Counted from the first letter of the stretch, positions 45,949 through 58,360 are shown. The stretch: DNA of 64,000 bases from Hysterangium stoloniferum (GCA_015178975.1 WHVD01000142.1:124001-188000), one strand, 5' to 3'. Translations and numbers: made by a program. The notes: generated from the sequence alone by a model not told the origin.

Positions 45949-46303
45949 GTGGTACAGGCAGTACAGGCGGTACATGCACAGGCAGTACATGAGGTACAGG
46001 CGGTACATGCGGTACAGGCGGTACATGCGGTACAGGCGGTACATGCGGTACAGGCGGTACATGCGGTACAGGCGGTACATGCGGTACAGGCGGTACATGC
46101 GGTACAGGCGGTACATGCGGTACAGGCGGTACATGCGGTACAGGCGGTACATGCGGTACAGGCGGTACATGCGGTACAGGCGGTACATGCGGTACAGGCG
46201 GTACATGCGGTACAGGCGGTACATGCGGTACAGGCGGTACATGCGGTACAGGCGGTACATGCGGTACATGCGGTACATGCGGTACATGCGGTACATGCGG
46301 TAC
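45949..46303. repeat. GTAC satellite, 18-bp higher unit
   Basis: About 16 head-to-tail copies of GGTACAGGCGGTACATGC followed by five 9-bp GGTACATGC units. GTAC recurs every 9 bp. The ORFs across it (His/Ala/Val/Gln or Thr/Ala/Cys repeats) are repeat artefacts. Confidence 0.92.
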
Positions 46304-46510
46304 AGACGACGGTCACTTGTTGTGACAAATATTCCTGCGTGTTGTGTAATAAGTGCCAGGTGGCCGGTTTGAAGATATATAATTTCGAGATAATTTAAAG
46401 GAATACTGTACAATTTTACCATAGTGATATAAGTACATTTTTAGAGCCTTTGTTAAGAATCTCATTTTGGGGAAATTGCGAAAAATAGAAAAAACCTTTA
46501 AAAATACATA
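46304..46510. repeat. Right end of a K/Q gamma element (Q2)
   Basis: Matches the last 350 bp of K1 (GGTCACTTGTTGTGAC, then GGTGGCCGGTTTGAAG, to AAAATACATAACA). Its left part is replaced by satellite. Confidence 0.6.
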
Positions 46511-46539
46511 ACAAAATCCCCTCTCTTTTTTAACTAGAT

Positions 46540-47120
46540 CTAGTCTTCAAAAAGACTATTGTTAGAATCTTCAATTTGCATTTCATAGTTATCGGAGCTA
46601 TCCGATATTTCGAGGAGGATTGGCAAGTTCGCAGAATCCGGACTTGAGTCGTTTTTTCCCTTGTTTTTGAAATAGTTAATAGAATATGGTGAAGTCGAGT
46701 TACCTTTCGTGTCCTTAGTATTTGGATGTTTCAACAACATTTCATGATCTATATTGATGGGAGAGTTGAATGGAAAAGATGTGGATGATTTGTCTCGAAT
46801 TTCATAGCTGCCCGCTTCTTTTGCTTCTTCGACGAACTTCTTGAATGTCTTATTTAACAGTTCGAGATGTTCGAGGGATTGTCGCATAGATATGGATTTA
46901 GGTACTCCCCACATGTCTTCGAGTGTCCAGGTCGTTGGACGCTCTTGATCTCAAAGCTCCCAGTTTGGATGCAAGGCATACGGCAAGGGGCTACTGAGGG
47001 TCTTTTGGCCACTGCCACTTATGTTTAAAGATAGGATCCTCACAGCGACTTTTGGCTTCTGCAACCCAGGCCATTAGTTTTAACGCCATCTGTTGAAAGT
47101 TTTCATAGCCTTGCAATATA
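46540..47120 (-). pseudogene. Unrecognised ORF fragment, minus strand
   Basis: An open frame of 124 codons (46914-46540) starting MWGVPKSISMRQ, Ser/Asn/Asp-rich towards the C-terminus, preceded on the same strand by a further readable piece (QQMALKLMAWVAEAKSRCED) in which a TAG and a frame change occur. I do not recognise the family. It lies between fragments of gamma elements and may be a gag-like or captured gene. Ends TAA/TGA-free to 46540 only. Confidence 0.4.
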
Positions 47121-48132
47121 GTACATGTGATGTATCAGCATTATCTCATAATGTTCTCTTAATTTTCTTTGAATTATTTAATATTTTCTCGAATTTCTAT
47201 TGTATTTTTTACTATGTTTATTGTGAAAAATAGGCCTTATTCCTTTTAACTTCGCATAAATAATAGCATATATGGACTCATATTATGCTATTATTACTTA
47301 ATTAATTTATTATAATTTTTAACTAATTATTTATATTTTATTGACTTAGTTATTACCTTTCGGCACCTTGCTTGCAGCCCAGTTTGCACTTTTTTGAAGT
47401 CATGTGACTTATTAGATAAGCCTCCAGTGTCGGGATGTCACACAAGTCATGGATGTGACTACCCGAGTCATTATTAGATTCTGCCGACTCATCATTTGCT
47501 TCCGTCCCGGGACCGCGGCCTTGAACCTTCATGTTCAAGCAAGAGGTTAGAACCCTTGTCTCAGAGAAGGGAATCACATGATAAATAAAGGGTAAATAAT
47601 GAGCAGAATATGAGGTTATTATGATCTAACTAATGACCTCATAAACTAAATAGTTAGCTAATCATTGAGTTATCAAAATGTATATAAGGAGGGCTAAGTT
47701 TCCAATAAAATCATCTATCTCACACATATTTTACAGTACAGCACAGAAGCTTACCTCATCATCCTAAGGACAATAATAGCCTTAGTCTGATACACTCACT
47801 GCAAGCACCTACACTTGCAACATCTTGAATCTTTGTCAGCAACTCTTGAACTTAGCTAATCATCTAAGTTCCCCCAGCCTCACAGCTACCCTTTAGGCTT
47901 ATTAATTACATAATAAACCTAATAAGTATCCTTATAGTGTCGAGTGCCACACGATCCCTGGCGTGCTGGGAGTAGTTCGGCACTCAACGTCCAGCTGAGC
48001 ATATGTAGGATTCGCACGCCTTGTGTTCTCGTACAACGTCGCTGTCGACCCTCAGTCCTTTCTGTTTTTCTCATCACTGACTTCTGATCCTTATTCCTAC
48101 ATATCTACACATTTAATTTTTAGGGCTCACTC

Positions 48133-49722
48133 AATGACATCTGGATCCCTACCTCAAGGTGTGTTTGCCCACTTGGGTATCAACCTGAACCCTGAAGGGC
48201 ACCCGCCCCACCCCGAAGCAGGACCGGAACCTCCTCTTTCGGCGACAGCTGGTATCCCACGTTCCCCAGTCATCACACATCTCGAGTCCACCAGCAACGA
48301 TCAGGGAGATCGCCAGTCCTCCCCCCCTCACGAGATTGATCAACTAGAGGCCCAGATTGTGCAATTGGCTGCACGACGAGACCTATTGTTGGCTCAAGGC
48401 AGACCAGATGTCCATGGCAGCAGGGTCCTTCCAGACATCTCACCAGGTGTGATGAGATTATTCACTGACCCGGATACGATCCAGCTGGCCAACATGCAGG
48501 CCTCCATGGCTGGCGACACTAGGACCACCAAGAAGGCAGCGGTCCCTGATATAATTCCAGGATTCAAGGCCAACGCCTTAGAGATCCGTGAGTCCATCTA
48601 TCTCTCTCTTTGGCCCAATTGGACACAGCCGCAGCACTCTCAGTGTGCAGCATCATTCAGACAGCTCAGGGGCCGGCCTGTAGGCCGGCACCCCATTACA
48701 GACAGTCCACCACAGGGAGCCGCTGGCACCTGGGAGGAGCATGAGTTAAGCCGTCATGCGGCTGGCCTGCAGAGTCCCATGGCAATCTAACGGATGCCAG
48801 GCTCTGGGCCAGTCATACAGCGCGATCCCCCTCCCCCCCCCCTTTTCTGTTGCTTGCTGCACCTTCTATTCATTATTATACCTTGCGTCAAGGGCCAACC
48901 AGCTCATTTTTATTGTATCCATTCACAGCCATTCCTCGGAAGGTAGAGGAAGCCTTTAGGAACCTACATTATGTCCCTTATACAGCCCTCACTACGGAGG
49001 TGCGGCGGAAGGCCGAGAGAGGCTTGGAAGAATTCACCTTCTCACCTTCAGGCAACATCGTGGCCAAAGGGCTGGACCACGATAACGAGAGGAGCATCTC
49101 CATTATTGACTGGCTCTCAGCAGCAGCAGCAGCGGTCGACCGTACTAGGATTCATGGGGGTGACACCAGAGCTGATGCGCTTTCGGCCCACCACGCAGTG
49201 GTGACAACCATTGCAAAATCCCATAGCTGGGAAGTGGCCATGGAATACGATGTGCAACAGCGTGAAGCAGCTGCCCGCAACCCAACCCACGACTTGAGCT
49301 GCCTGGACACCAATGCCCTGACAATCATCTCGACACGGGCAGCACTGCAGGCATCAAGATCCGGCACCACCTCAGTCTCCCCAGTGAAACGCCTCGCGCC
49401 AGCTGGGCCACCACCCCTCTCCACTTCTCCTCGAAAGAGGCCTCGCACAGACGGGGAACGTTCACATTGCTTTCGGTGTGGGACACAGGGGCACTTTCCG
49501 GCTGACTGCACAGCAAAACTCACATCAGCAGGGAAGAACGCTGCCCCAATCGCCCGGGATGCCAGAAACAAGCATGCCTTGGCATCCCCCGATGGAAAGC
49601 AGTTTTGTTTCAAGTGGGCAACAGGAACACAGTGCCGGTGGGGTGACACCTGCACCAATGCACACATGTGCAGCATCTGCTTCCAGCCAGACCACGGAGC
49701 AGCAGCCTGCAAGCACCTCTGA
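48133..49722 (+). CDS. Gag-like protein of the DIRS-like element, probable intron
   Basis: Would coat the element RNA. Start chosen at ATG 48133 (MTSGSLPQGVFAHLG). Exon 1 has a heptad-like segment (EIDQLEAQIVQLAARRDLL). A donor GTGAGT at 48588 and acceptor TTCACAG ending 48928 give a 341-nt intron; joining keeps the frame (EI-P-IPRKVEEAFRNL). The second exon carries an alpha-helical region and then three zinc motifs: CCHC (CFRCGTQGHFPADC, 49469-49510), CCCH (C-x8-C-x5-C-x3-H, from CFKWATGTQC) and CCHC (CSICFQPDHGAAAC), ending at TGA 49720. No stop inside this model. Unspliced reading would end at 48790. Overlaps nothing; RT starts 13 bp downstream. Confidence 0.75.
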
Positions 49723-49735
49723 CCCAAGAAGGGTC

Positions 49736-51362
49736 ATGACGCCGCTTGATCCAATCGAAGTGGCACGTACATTAAGTAAATATGGTATACTTGACAGGTG
49801 GGAATACGTTATTTCAGGTTTAATCAACGGCTTCGATATTGGGGTAAAGGACTGCATACCACGCACTGTCATTTTTCGAAAATCACAAATCCTCTTCATT
49901 AGACACGGACTTTATATACAAGTACATAGCGAGCGAACAAGGGGCTGGACGCTACTCTCGGGGCTTCACCCCAGCAGAGCTAGAGCAGATCATCAGCCCA
50001 TTTCAGACCTCCCCACTGGGCCTCATCCCAAAACCAAACTCCAACACTTACCGCCTAATCCAAGACCTTTCCTTTCCTCGGGGAGACCCAGAATACCCTT
50101 CCATAAACAGTGGAATAAATTCAGACGACTTCCCCACAGAGTGGGGCACCTTTGCGGACGCTGCAACACTAATCTTATCCTTACCGGATGGCTGCGTAGC
50201 AGCCACATTCGACATCTCTGCTGCATACAGAGTGACCCCCATAAGACCAGATCAACAGAACGCTTGCTGCATTTCGTGGGATGGCTTGGTATACGTCCAC
50301 TGAGCAGTAGCATTCGGTCTGGCCTCCAGCGCTGGAGTTTTTGGCAGCATTGCAGATATGCTGATAGTGCTGTATCGGAAGGCAGGCTTCGGAAGGCTAC
50401 TCAAATGGGTGGACGACTTCCTAGCCATTCGCCTTCCAGGTCAGATTTGGACAGAAGAGGACTTCATCACCTTGTCCGCCCAATTCGGGGTCCCATGGAG
50501 CAGAAGCAAAACACGACCATTTGCAACAGTGCAGAAGTACATCGGCTTCCTATGGGACTTGAACTCCAAGACAGTTGCTGTGCCACCAGAGAAACTACAC
50601 GCAACCCTCACCTTGATCGCGCAGTGGATGGCAGAGGGCACGCAGTTCTCAGCAAACGATGCGGAGAAGCTACATGGGAAACTGGTGCACTTGTTGGCCA
50701 TCTTCCCATGGATCAGGCCCTTTCTCCGGTCCATCGCGGCATTTGCAAGCAGTTTTCATTCTCGCAGAGCACACCTACTGCCAACCCCGTCAGTGCGAGC
50801 GGATCTCTCCTGGATCCAGTACATACTCTGGCATCTGCCAAATGAACTCCCAATTCCATCGCCTGACATAGTAGACATCGGCTGGTGGGGAGATACCAGC
50901 TCATCCTATGGGATAGGCGTCATCGTCGACTGCCATTGGGCCGCCTGGAAATGGGCTCCCAATTTCAAAGTCGGCCCTCACTGCGAATGCGATATTGGGT
51001 GGGCAGAAGCGGTAGCAGTAGAGCTGGGCCTGAGAATGGCACTGCAGAATGGCTTGCTGCACCATCAACTCCCTTCTCATTCAACATTCTTGGTGCGCTC
51101 CGACAACAGTGGGGTAGTCGCCGTTATAAACAAGGGTCGTTCCCGCAGCAAGGAGACAAACAAGGTCCTAAAAGAGATTTACTGCCTACTAGCCACCCAC
51201 CGAATACATTTGAAAGCCATTTACATACCCTCAAGAGACAATGTGTCGGACGCCCTCTCACGAGGTCACATCACCGAATTTCTCAGGGGTTTCCCGAAGG
51301 CAAACACCCACGCCGAGATGGATATTCCCATCCATTTGCATCATTGGATCCAATCATTGTAG
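49736..51362 (+). pseudogene. RT and RNase H of the DIRS-like element
   Basis: Starts at ATG 49736 in frame 2 (MTPLDPIEVARTLSKYG). At a five-T run (49871-49875) the frame changes to 3, consistent with a one-base insertion. RT motifs: SPLGLIPKPNSNTYRLIQD, FDISAAYRVTPIRP (Asp), AFGLASSAGVFG and WVDDFLAIR (Asp pair). TGA at 50299 (after LVYVH) fits CGA. RNase H: WWGDTSSSYGIG, WAEAVAVELG, VRSDNSGVV and NVSDALSRG provide the four acidic residues. The frame ends at TAG 51360. Only one indel and one nonsense change separate it from an intact gene. Confidence 0.9.
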
Positions 51363-51381
51363 CACCGGCATTGCTACCAGC

Positions 51382-52436
51382 TGTCAGGAACCGGACAACC
51401 CGCCGGCCTCCGGGCCCCCGGACCCCATCCTGCATGCTCCCGACCCTCTATATTGTATAGTAACAACCGGAGTTCCCACGGGAGCCCGCATGTCAACTTG
51501 TTTATGCCTGACTCTCTGTACGCACCCCACCTGTCTGCACCTAACCCTCTATGTCTCATACACCAGTCCTCGGACTCCCCGGACTCCGGACTCCACTCTA
51601 TGTACACCCGACACTCTGTGTCTTATGTACCAGTCACCGGACTCCGACCGGACTCCTGGAACCCCTCTAACAGAGCATAGAACCCTGCTCCTGTTATCTG
51701 TCTCTGCGTCTCACACACCAGTCATTGGAAAACCCACCGGATCCACCGGACCTCCTGCACATCAAGCCTGTCTATACCCGACACTATCCTGTGCACCAAG
51801 TCACCGGACTCCGACCGGACTTCTGGAACCCCTCTAACTGAGCCCCACTCCAGTTATGGTTAAATGATCTGTCATGATTCGTTCTCTGCTCCCGTTCCGT
51901 TCCATCCCTGATTCCCAGTTTAGTATTTACCTGTTTTGTTTTATGTTTAATAGTTCTGCCTCTCATTAATACCGGATTTGGTATTATTACATTTCACAGT
52001 CTATATAAGTCTGCTATGTTCATGTACTTAGAATCCAGTTTCAATCTCGAACTAGTTTTCCCCCGAACAAGTTTGATCCTTGAACAGTCTCTAGTCCTCT
52101 TGTCTGTCTGCACACTCGATTCCCGGAACTCCCACGGGAACTCCGGAATCTATATCTTCCTGTATGCATTCTGTCAGCTCGAAATATGGACACCCGAATG
52201 AGTGTACGAGGGCGCAGCCTATAAGCTGAAGCCAAGTCCATCTCAGTCGTATCACCATATCTTTCTGGTAATTATTCTGATATCACCGTTCCTTGTACTA
52301 ATAATCCCCGGAACTTTCCTGGGACCTATTGCCTGGGGACTCCGTGGGACTATTTCCTGGAAGCAAGTGTGTGTTCGGAATAGTTACCGGAAACCTCCGC
52401 GGGACTATCCGTGGAGCTTTGTTCGGGAACTTAACA
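51382..52436 (+). repeat. Solo beta LTR, family P (P3)
   Basis: 1,055 bp, TGTCAGGAACCGG... to ...GGAACTTAACA, TSD CCAGC at 51377-51381 and 52437-52441. Inserted between the RT/RNase H and recombinase genes of the DIRS-like element. Contains the beta stem-loop near 52210. Confidence 0.88.
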
Positions 52437-52441
52437 CCAGC

Positions 52442-53615
52442 ACCATTTACCCAAGCAGTGAATATATCATCATCTAATCACGGGCTCCTAGCCCCATCCC
52501 CACTGAGACCTCCATGCAAAGCAGCAGAGAGGCTGTTCAAGTGGAGAGGCATCAACACACCCCCGCCCGCTACTATACAGCACCCGGTCCTCCAATTAAT
52601 CGCAACGATCGCGTCAGAGGCCTCTTTAAAGGAACCCAAAGCCTATGGTGCTGGCCTACGAAAATTTCACATCTTCTGTGACATCTTCTCGATTGCAGAA
52701 GTGGACAGACTACCGGCGTCCTTCCCAGTGATCCATTCCTTTGCTCTCTGGGCAGCTGCAGACCCGTCCTTTCTCGGAGATGGCCTGGCTGCGGGAACCA
52801 GATTCGAGACAATCTCCGTCAGCGTGACAAGAAAATACCTTTCATCAATCAGGGCATGGCATATAGCACAAGGCTGGCCACCACCGCTGTCCGATGAGGA
52901 ACGCACAAAAATTGAATGGTCACTACGAGGATTGGAGAACTTACAAGGCACGGCACGAAAACGACCCCCACGACCCCCAGTACAATTGAGGATGTTATTC
53001 ACACTGAAGTCAATCCTGGACCTGAGCGATGCATTCGACGCATGCATTTGGGCAGTGGCTTCATGCGCCTTCTGGGGATTAATGCGTTTTGGCGAGGTTA
53101 CCGTGACATCCAGACCGCACTTTGACACCACCAAACACCTAAAACGAAAGGACGTTCTAATTAGTTGTGACAACGATGGAAAACGCTACGCACATTTAGA
53201 CCTGCCATCAGCGAAGACAGCCAAAGTCGGAGAGATTCAGGCAGTATTTATAACGGACCAACAGGGAGTCTGCCCGATTGATGCCTTGATCAATTTAGCG
53301 AAGGTTGTCCCAGCAGGACCGGACGATCCTTTATTTTGCTGGCGAGACAACAAGGGAGAGGTCAGACCAATAGTTAAAAAGGCAGCACTCCACCAGATTA
53401 ATTCAGTCCTCCAGGCTTGTGGATGGGGAACAACCTTTGGCCACTCTTTCCGCATTGGCGGCGCCTCCTTCTTCTTAGCGCAAGGAGTTGATCCCGAGAT
53501 AGTACGACTAGCGGGCAGATGGAAATCCTTAGCATACGAAACATACATAAGGGCCTTCGAGCAAATTGCATCACGGCACATATCAAACCTGTCTGCCAGA
53601 AATGCGGCTGCCTAG
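52442..53615 (+). CDS. Tyrosine recombinase of the DIRS-like element
   Basis: Replaces integrase: joins a circular DNA form to the target by site-specific-type recombination. Open without stops from the end of the nested beta LTR to TAG 53613. N-terminal SAM-like region (KAYGAGLRKFHIFCD, FPVIHSFALW), then catalytic Arg in WGLMRFGEV, Lys-containing beta hairpin (around KTAKVGEIQ), HSFRIGG (His-x-x-Arg), AGRW (Trp/His position) and nucleophile Tyr in YETYIRAF. All expected residues are there. The first codons were separated from the RT side by the LTR at 51382-52436, so the natural start is unclear. Confidence 0.88.
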
Positions 53616-53901
53616 GTTGGGTGAGTGGTGTAGTCTCGCCGCGGTAGTAGGCAGGCCTTTTGCGGGTGAGCGGCGAGTCTTCCCACGCACATGCGGAGAG
53701 CTAACGCTCTTCCTCTACCCAACCACTCAGCTCTTCACTGTCTAGTCTGTAATAGTCGACGCTGGACTGAAATCCCTGCCAATACTAGATTACTCAAGGC
53801 CCAGCCCTAAGTTTATTGAATTAATCAAGTACAAGCACTCAGATAATCCAATACATATTATTTTCTCTATTAATAAATTATTTAACACCTTGTTAAATAA
53901 C

Positions 53902-54601
53902 TGTTACGACCGGACAATCCCGCCGGACTCTGGGCACTAACCTGTACGCCCCCACGCGCTACAAGCACCAATCGTCTGTTTATAGGATTTCCCACCTGGA
54001 CTCCGTCACGTCAAGACTCGTTACGTTCAACCTCATTACGACACATATCAGTCACTGGACTTCCCCCGGACTCCGTCTCTGTCTATGTCCGTCTTCGTCC
54101 CACGCATCAGTCACCGGACCCCGCTCAGAATCCCGTCACCGCTCTAATCGAGCCCCGTTCCCGTTTTAGTCAAATGACCTGTCACGATTTAGGACTCCAC
54201 TCCCGCTCTGTTTCCCGTTATGGGTTATGCTTTGTCACGATTCGGACTCCGCTCCATTCCGTTCCATTCCTAACACCAATTTGGTGTTTACTATTGCCGT
54301 TTCATGTTTTGTTAGTTTCGTTTCGTCATTACTGGATTTGGTATGTCATGCATTCCACGGTCTATATAAACTCGCAGATGTTGTACATACAATCCAGTCA
54401 GAAAATTAGCTTAGATTCCCCCCAGTAATCTAATAACATTTTCCACTCTAAAACCTTACATCACTTTCACTAGTCAGAGCCCACGGGCTCCAGTGCATCT
54501 ATCTCCCTCAACCAACTCGACTCACGACCCACAACCTCCGACTCACAACTCACGACCCCCGACTTACGACCTATGACCCGGCCTGTGTGTGTATCCTAAT
54601 A
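53902..54601 (+). repeat. Beta LTR, family C (C5), 3' end damaged
   Basis: Starts TGTTACGACCGG with TSD ATAAC (53897-53901 and 54602-54606), but ends GTGTATCCTAATA instead of CTTAACA, and lacks the segment with the beta stem-loop. Confidence 0.75.
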
Positions 54602-54922
54602 ATAACTATTAATAGTTACAAATAAGCATTCAAGAATCCGAAGCTCTTATATCAAGTCTCTGCCAAGTTACTGTGCATATATTCAGCTTCCAGCCCCTAT
54701 TCTCAAGGAATAGTTCTTTTATTGCTAAAAGAGTCATACACAGTTCTATTGAACCTTTCAATAATCAAAATAAGCATTGATTTGACTTGTTTAAGCTTAA
54801 TAGTGCAGCTCATTAATCTATCAGTATTTAAATTACTGGACCTTTGCTTGTTTTATTGTTGAAGCTCTGTGACACTATAGCATATATTGAGCTATCTAAG
54901 AGAATCCCCTGAATACATTACA

Positions 54923-55123
54923 GTACACTACAAAATTTCTACTTTTATTCTTTTTTAACTATATATCTTCAAACCGGCCACCTGGCGCTTATTACACAAT
55001 GCACAGGAATATTCGTCACAACAAGTGACCATCATCACAAGGGCATGTGACAGTCACAAGAGCACGCAACAGTCACAAGAGCACGCAACAGTCACAAGGG
55101 TGCGCGACAGTCACAAAAGGCAC
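54923..55123. repeat. K/Q gamma fragment with GTCAC repeats (Q3)
   Basis: Reverse-complement match to the K1 right end, followed by four near-identical units of CAGTCACAAGAGCACGCAA (about 55049-55118). Lies between E3 and E4. Confidence 0.55.
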
Positions 55124-56047
55124 TGTAATGTATTCAGGGGATTCTCTTAGATAGCTTAATATATGCTATAGTGTCACAGAGCTTCAACAATAAAACAAGC
55201 AAAGGTCCAGTAATTTAAATACTGATAGATTAATGAGCTGCGCTATTAAGCTTAAACAACTCAAATCAATGCTTATTTTGATTATTGAAAGGTTCAATAG
55301 AACTGTGTATGACTCTTTTAGCAATAACAGAACTATTCCCTGAGAATAGGGGCTGGAAGCTGAATATATATCCAGTAACTTGGCAGAGACTTGATATAAG
55401 AGCTTCGGATTCTTGAATGCTTATTTGTAACTATTAATAGTTATTTAACAAGGTGTTAAATAATTTATTAATAGATAAAATAATATGTATTGGATTATCT
55501 GAGTGCTTGTACTTGATTAATTCAATAAACTTAGGACTGGGCCTTGAGTAATCTAGTATTGGCAGGGATTTCAGTAAGGATACTTATTAGGTTTATTATC
55601 TAATTAATAAGCCTAAAGGGTAGCTGTGAGACTGGGGGAACTTAGATGATTAGCTAAGTCCAAGAGTTGCTGACAAAGATTCAAGATGCTGCAAGTGTAG
55701 GTGCTTGCAGTGAGTGTATCAGACTAAGGCTATTATTGTCCTTAGGATGATTAGATAAGCTTCTGAGCTGTGCAGTAAAATGTGAGAGAGATAGATGATT
55801 TTATTGGAAACTTGGCCCTCCTTATATACATTTTGATAACTCAATGATTAGCTAACTATTTAGTTTATGAGGTCATTAGTTAGATCATAATGACCTCATA
55901 TTCTACTCATTATTTACCCTTTATTTATCATGTGATTCCCTTCTCTGAGACAAGGGTTCTAACCTCTTGCTTGAACATGAAGGTTCAAGGCCGCGGTCCC
56001 GGGACGGAAGCAAACGATGAGTTGGTGGAATCTAATAATGACTCGGG
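55124..56047 (-). repeat. Gamma repeat, family E (E4), truncated
   Basis: Starts (minus strand end) TGTAATGTATTCAGGGG at 55124 and stops inside the E sequence after GACTCGGGTA near 56047. The 140 bp that follow (56048-56186) are AT-rich with nothing recognisable. Confidence 0.8.
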
Positions 56048-56186
56048 TATTAATATTTTTGCATTCTTCAGAGTGATACCTAATCAACTGAATTTGATTA
56101 AATATTAATTTTACAACAAACAATATAAATATATATACTTTAGTGGATAAATAATTTTTAAAGTTTTGGGTTTAGTCAGAAAATAC

Positions 56187-56994
56187 TGTTAAGCTGCGTA
56201 CATGGAGGGTTTCCAGAGAAACCCATGCGAAAGCCAGTAGGACTTGGCTTCAGCTTATAGGCTGCACCCTTGTGAGATCATCTTGTCCAATTTCAAATGG
56301 GCAGACAGGAATCCTGGGGAGTCCAGGTAGGGTTTGTGGGTTGAGAGGTCGGGGAGTCGAGATAGATAAGTCGGAGGTTGAGTGATAGATGGGTCGGAGC
56401 CCATGGGCTCCGACGAGTAAGAGCAGAGTGTTTCAAAGAGGAATTCAGAGTGGAAAATATACTAAGATTACTCGGGGGAATCTAAGCTGATTTTCTGACT
56501 GGATTGTATGTACAACATCTGCCAGACTATATAGACTGTGGAATGAATAACATACCAAATCCAGTAATAATGAAAACTAAATTAGCAAACATAAAATGAG
56601 ACAAATGAACACCAAACTTGGTGTTAGGAATGGAATGGAGTGGAGCGGAGTCCAAATCATGACAGGTCATAAAACCATAATGGGAATGGGGCGGGAGTGG
56701 AGTCCAAATCATGACAGGTCATTTGGCTATAATGGGAATGGGGCTCAGTTAGAGGGCTGACGGGTTTTCCGAGCAGGGTCCGGTGACTGATGTATGGGAC
56801 AGGGTTGGAGATAGACAGGGATGGAGTCTGGCAGGTATTCTGGTGACTGATACATGAAGTAACAGAGGTTGAGCGTGGACAGGTCTGACATACGGAGTCC
56901 AGCAGGTATTCTGGTAAACTGATAATTGGTGTGTGTAGGGTGTGAGTGCATATATCTTAGTGCCCAGAGTCTGGCAGGAATTCTGGTCTTAACA
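56187..56994 (-). repeat. Beta LTR, family C (C6)
   Basis: 808 bp, TGTTAAGCTGCG... to ...TGGTCTTAACA. The flanks differ (AATAC and TGTAC), so it is not a simple solo insertion; GTAC satellite follows on the right. Confidence 0.85.
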
Positions 56995-57094
56995 TGTACA
57001 GCATGTACGGCCTGTATGGCCTGTAGGGCATGTACCACCTGCAGGGCATATACCACCTGTAGGGCATGTACCACCTGTAGAGCATATACTACCT
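56995..57094. repeat. Degenerate GTAC satellite
   Basis: About eleven 9-bp units of the CCTGTAGGGCATGTA type (reverse orientation of the 45949 array). Continues at 58361-58400 after two LTR insertions. Confidence 0.75.
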
Positions 57095-57725
57095 TGTGAA
57101 GAGTCGTTAGATTCCTACCGCTCAATATACGAAGAATAGTGTTTATTCAACTACTATTAGAAAGTATTGACCCTTCAGTACAATACTGTAGATTGCTAGA
57201 CTGACAGTACTAGCAAGGAGACATGCTACACGTCACAAGAGCAACTGTACAGTTGCTCTTGACGGTTAGAATGAGAGAATGAAGAGTTGACCTTTACGGT
57301 GCAACTCGTAGCTAAATGTAAATAGATAATCAACGAGAAGCCGAATATCTGAAGTAAAGAGATAATAGCGCGAGTCGACTATAGCATCGACGAGCGCAAA
57401 GACCTTAGAGTGGAACTCGACCTTCGCGGTTTGAGTCCAAAGTATGTCAGGAGACTAGAGAACGCTACCCTTATAGGTAGCTTAGATGTTACCCTTGACA
57501 CCTCTCGCTATTCGACGTCTGGGTTGTTTACGAGGTGGTGTCTGCTGGGTAAAAGATGTCTCAGATTTAGCGCCGAGAACGCCCATAGATATACACAAGA
57601 CTTCAAACTAAGAAATACTCTAAAGATATAGAGAGTTAGGGAAAAAGAGTAAGAACTAAATAATAAAATACTATAATATATGTATTATTCCACAGTCCAA
57701 TCATGATATATGCATACCCTTCACA
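57095..57725 (-). repeat. Solo alpha LTR, family A (A6)
   Basis: 631 bp, TSD TACCT at 57090-57094 and 57726-57730, in satellite sequence. Confidence 0.92.
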
Positions 57726-57732
57726 TACCTGT

Positions 57733-58360
57733 TGTGAGAGGTATGGCGAAATACACTCAGGAAATATAGTCGGATGAGCTCTTACTATATCTCCTTTATT
57801 ATTTCTATTTTCTCTCTTTTATGATATCTATAATTAGTTTGACGACCTATGTATGCGGTACATCGACTCTTGTGGGCGCACACGCAGACTTATGTATTCT
57901 AGCGCCCGTAGTTTAGAACTCAGACACTTTTTACACCGCAACCACGACATACCCAGACACCCGTTAGTGTCCTGTAAGTTGTGATTGGTGTATTGTCTCG
58001 ACCGTCACAGACGGGCTTTAGCTACTCATTCAAACTGAGTTTCGAACTGTATCAGTCGAAACTCAATCCTTCTCTCAACTCGCGTGGACTACATCCACGC
58101 TACTCTATTATTCGACTCTCTAACTACTCTACTTGCACTTGAGCAGTTGTCCAGAATCGCACTTAACCAGTCGATTCTGCTTATTCGTTCCAGCTATCTA
58201 CCTTACTTTAGATAGCTACTTCTCTCTACCGTATTGAACTAAATAGTCAATACGCGTTCGGTCCGTATTAGACTTAGACAGTCAATACATCGTGGTATCG
58301 TACTTCAACGGTCAATATTCTTCGTATATAGAACGGTTAGAACTTCTACCACTCTTCACA
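57733..58360 (+). repeat. Solo alpha LTR, family N (N3)
   Basis: 628 bp, TSD CCTGT at 57728-57732 and 58361-58365, in satellite sequence seven bases from A6. Confidence 0.92.

Larger units (their letters stand above)
47935..53765 (+). mobile_element. Tyrosine-recombinase retrotransposon (DIRS/Ngaro-like)
   Basis: Gag-like gene, RT/RNase H and tyrosine recombinase in one direction. The E1 copy shows the empty site (GTATCCTTACTGAAATCC), which the element splits without any target duplication beyond one shared base, as expected for recombinase-mediated integration and unlike the LTR elements. The 3' non-coding end (53616-53765) has the inverted repeat CTCGCCGC/GCGGCGAG and other short repeats; the 5' end starts TAGTGTCGAGTGCC. 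No methyltransferase or hydrolase gene is present. CpG is well preserved, so it is younger than its surroundings. Confidence 0.9.
47126..54922 (+). repeat. Gamma repeat, family E (E3), split by DIRS-like element and C5
   Basis: TGTGATGTATCAGC... to ...CTGAATACATTACA with TSD GTACA (47121-47125 and 54923-54927). About 1.26 kb of E sequence remains after removing the insertions at 47935-53765 and 53902-54601. Confidence 0.85.

Noticed and set aside
45949-46303. CRISPR-like array
   Set aside because: Units are contiguous without variable spacers, and the context is eukaryotic retrotransposons.
45913-46422. ORFs of 132-166 codons across the 18-bp array
   Set aside because: Repeat artefacts of the GTAC satellite, open on both strands.
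48588-48790. Unspliced extension of the DIRS-like Gag to 48790
   Set aside because: It stops before the conserved Gag region; using the GTGAGT/TTCACAG intron restores a continuous frame into the zinc motifs.
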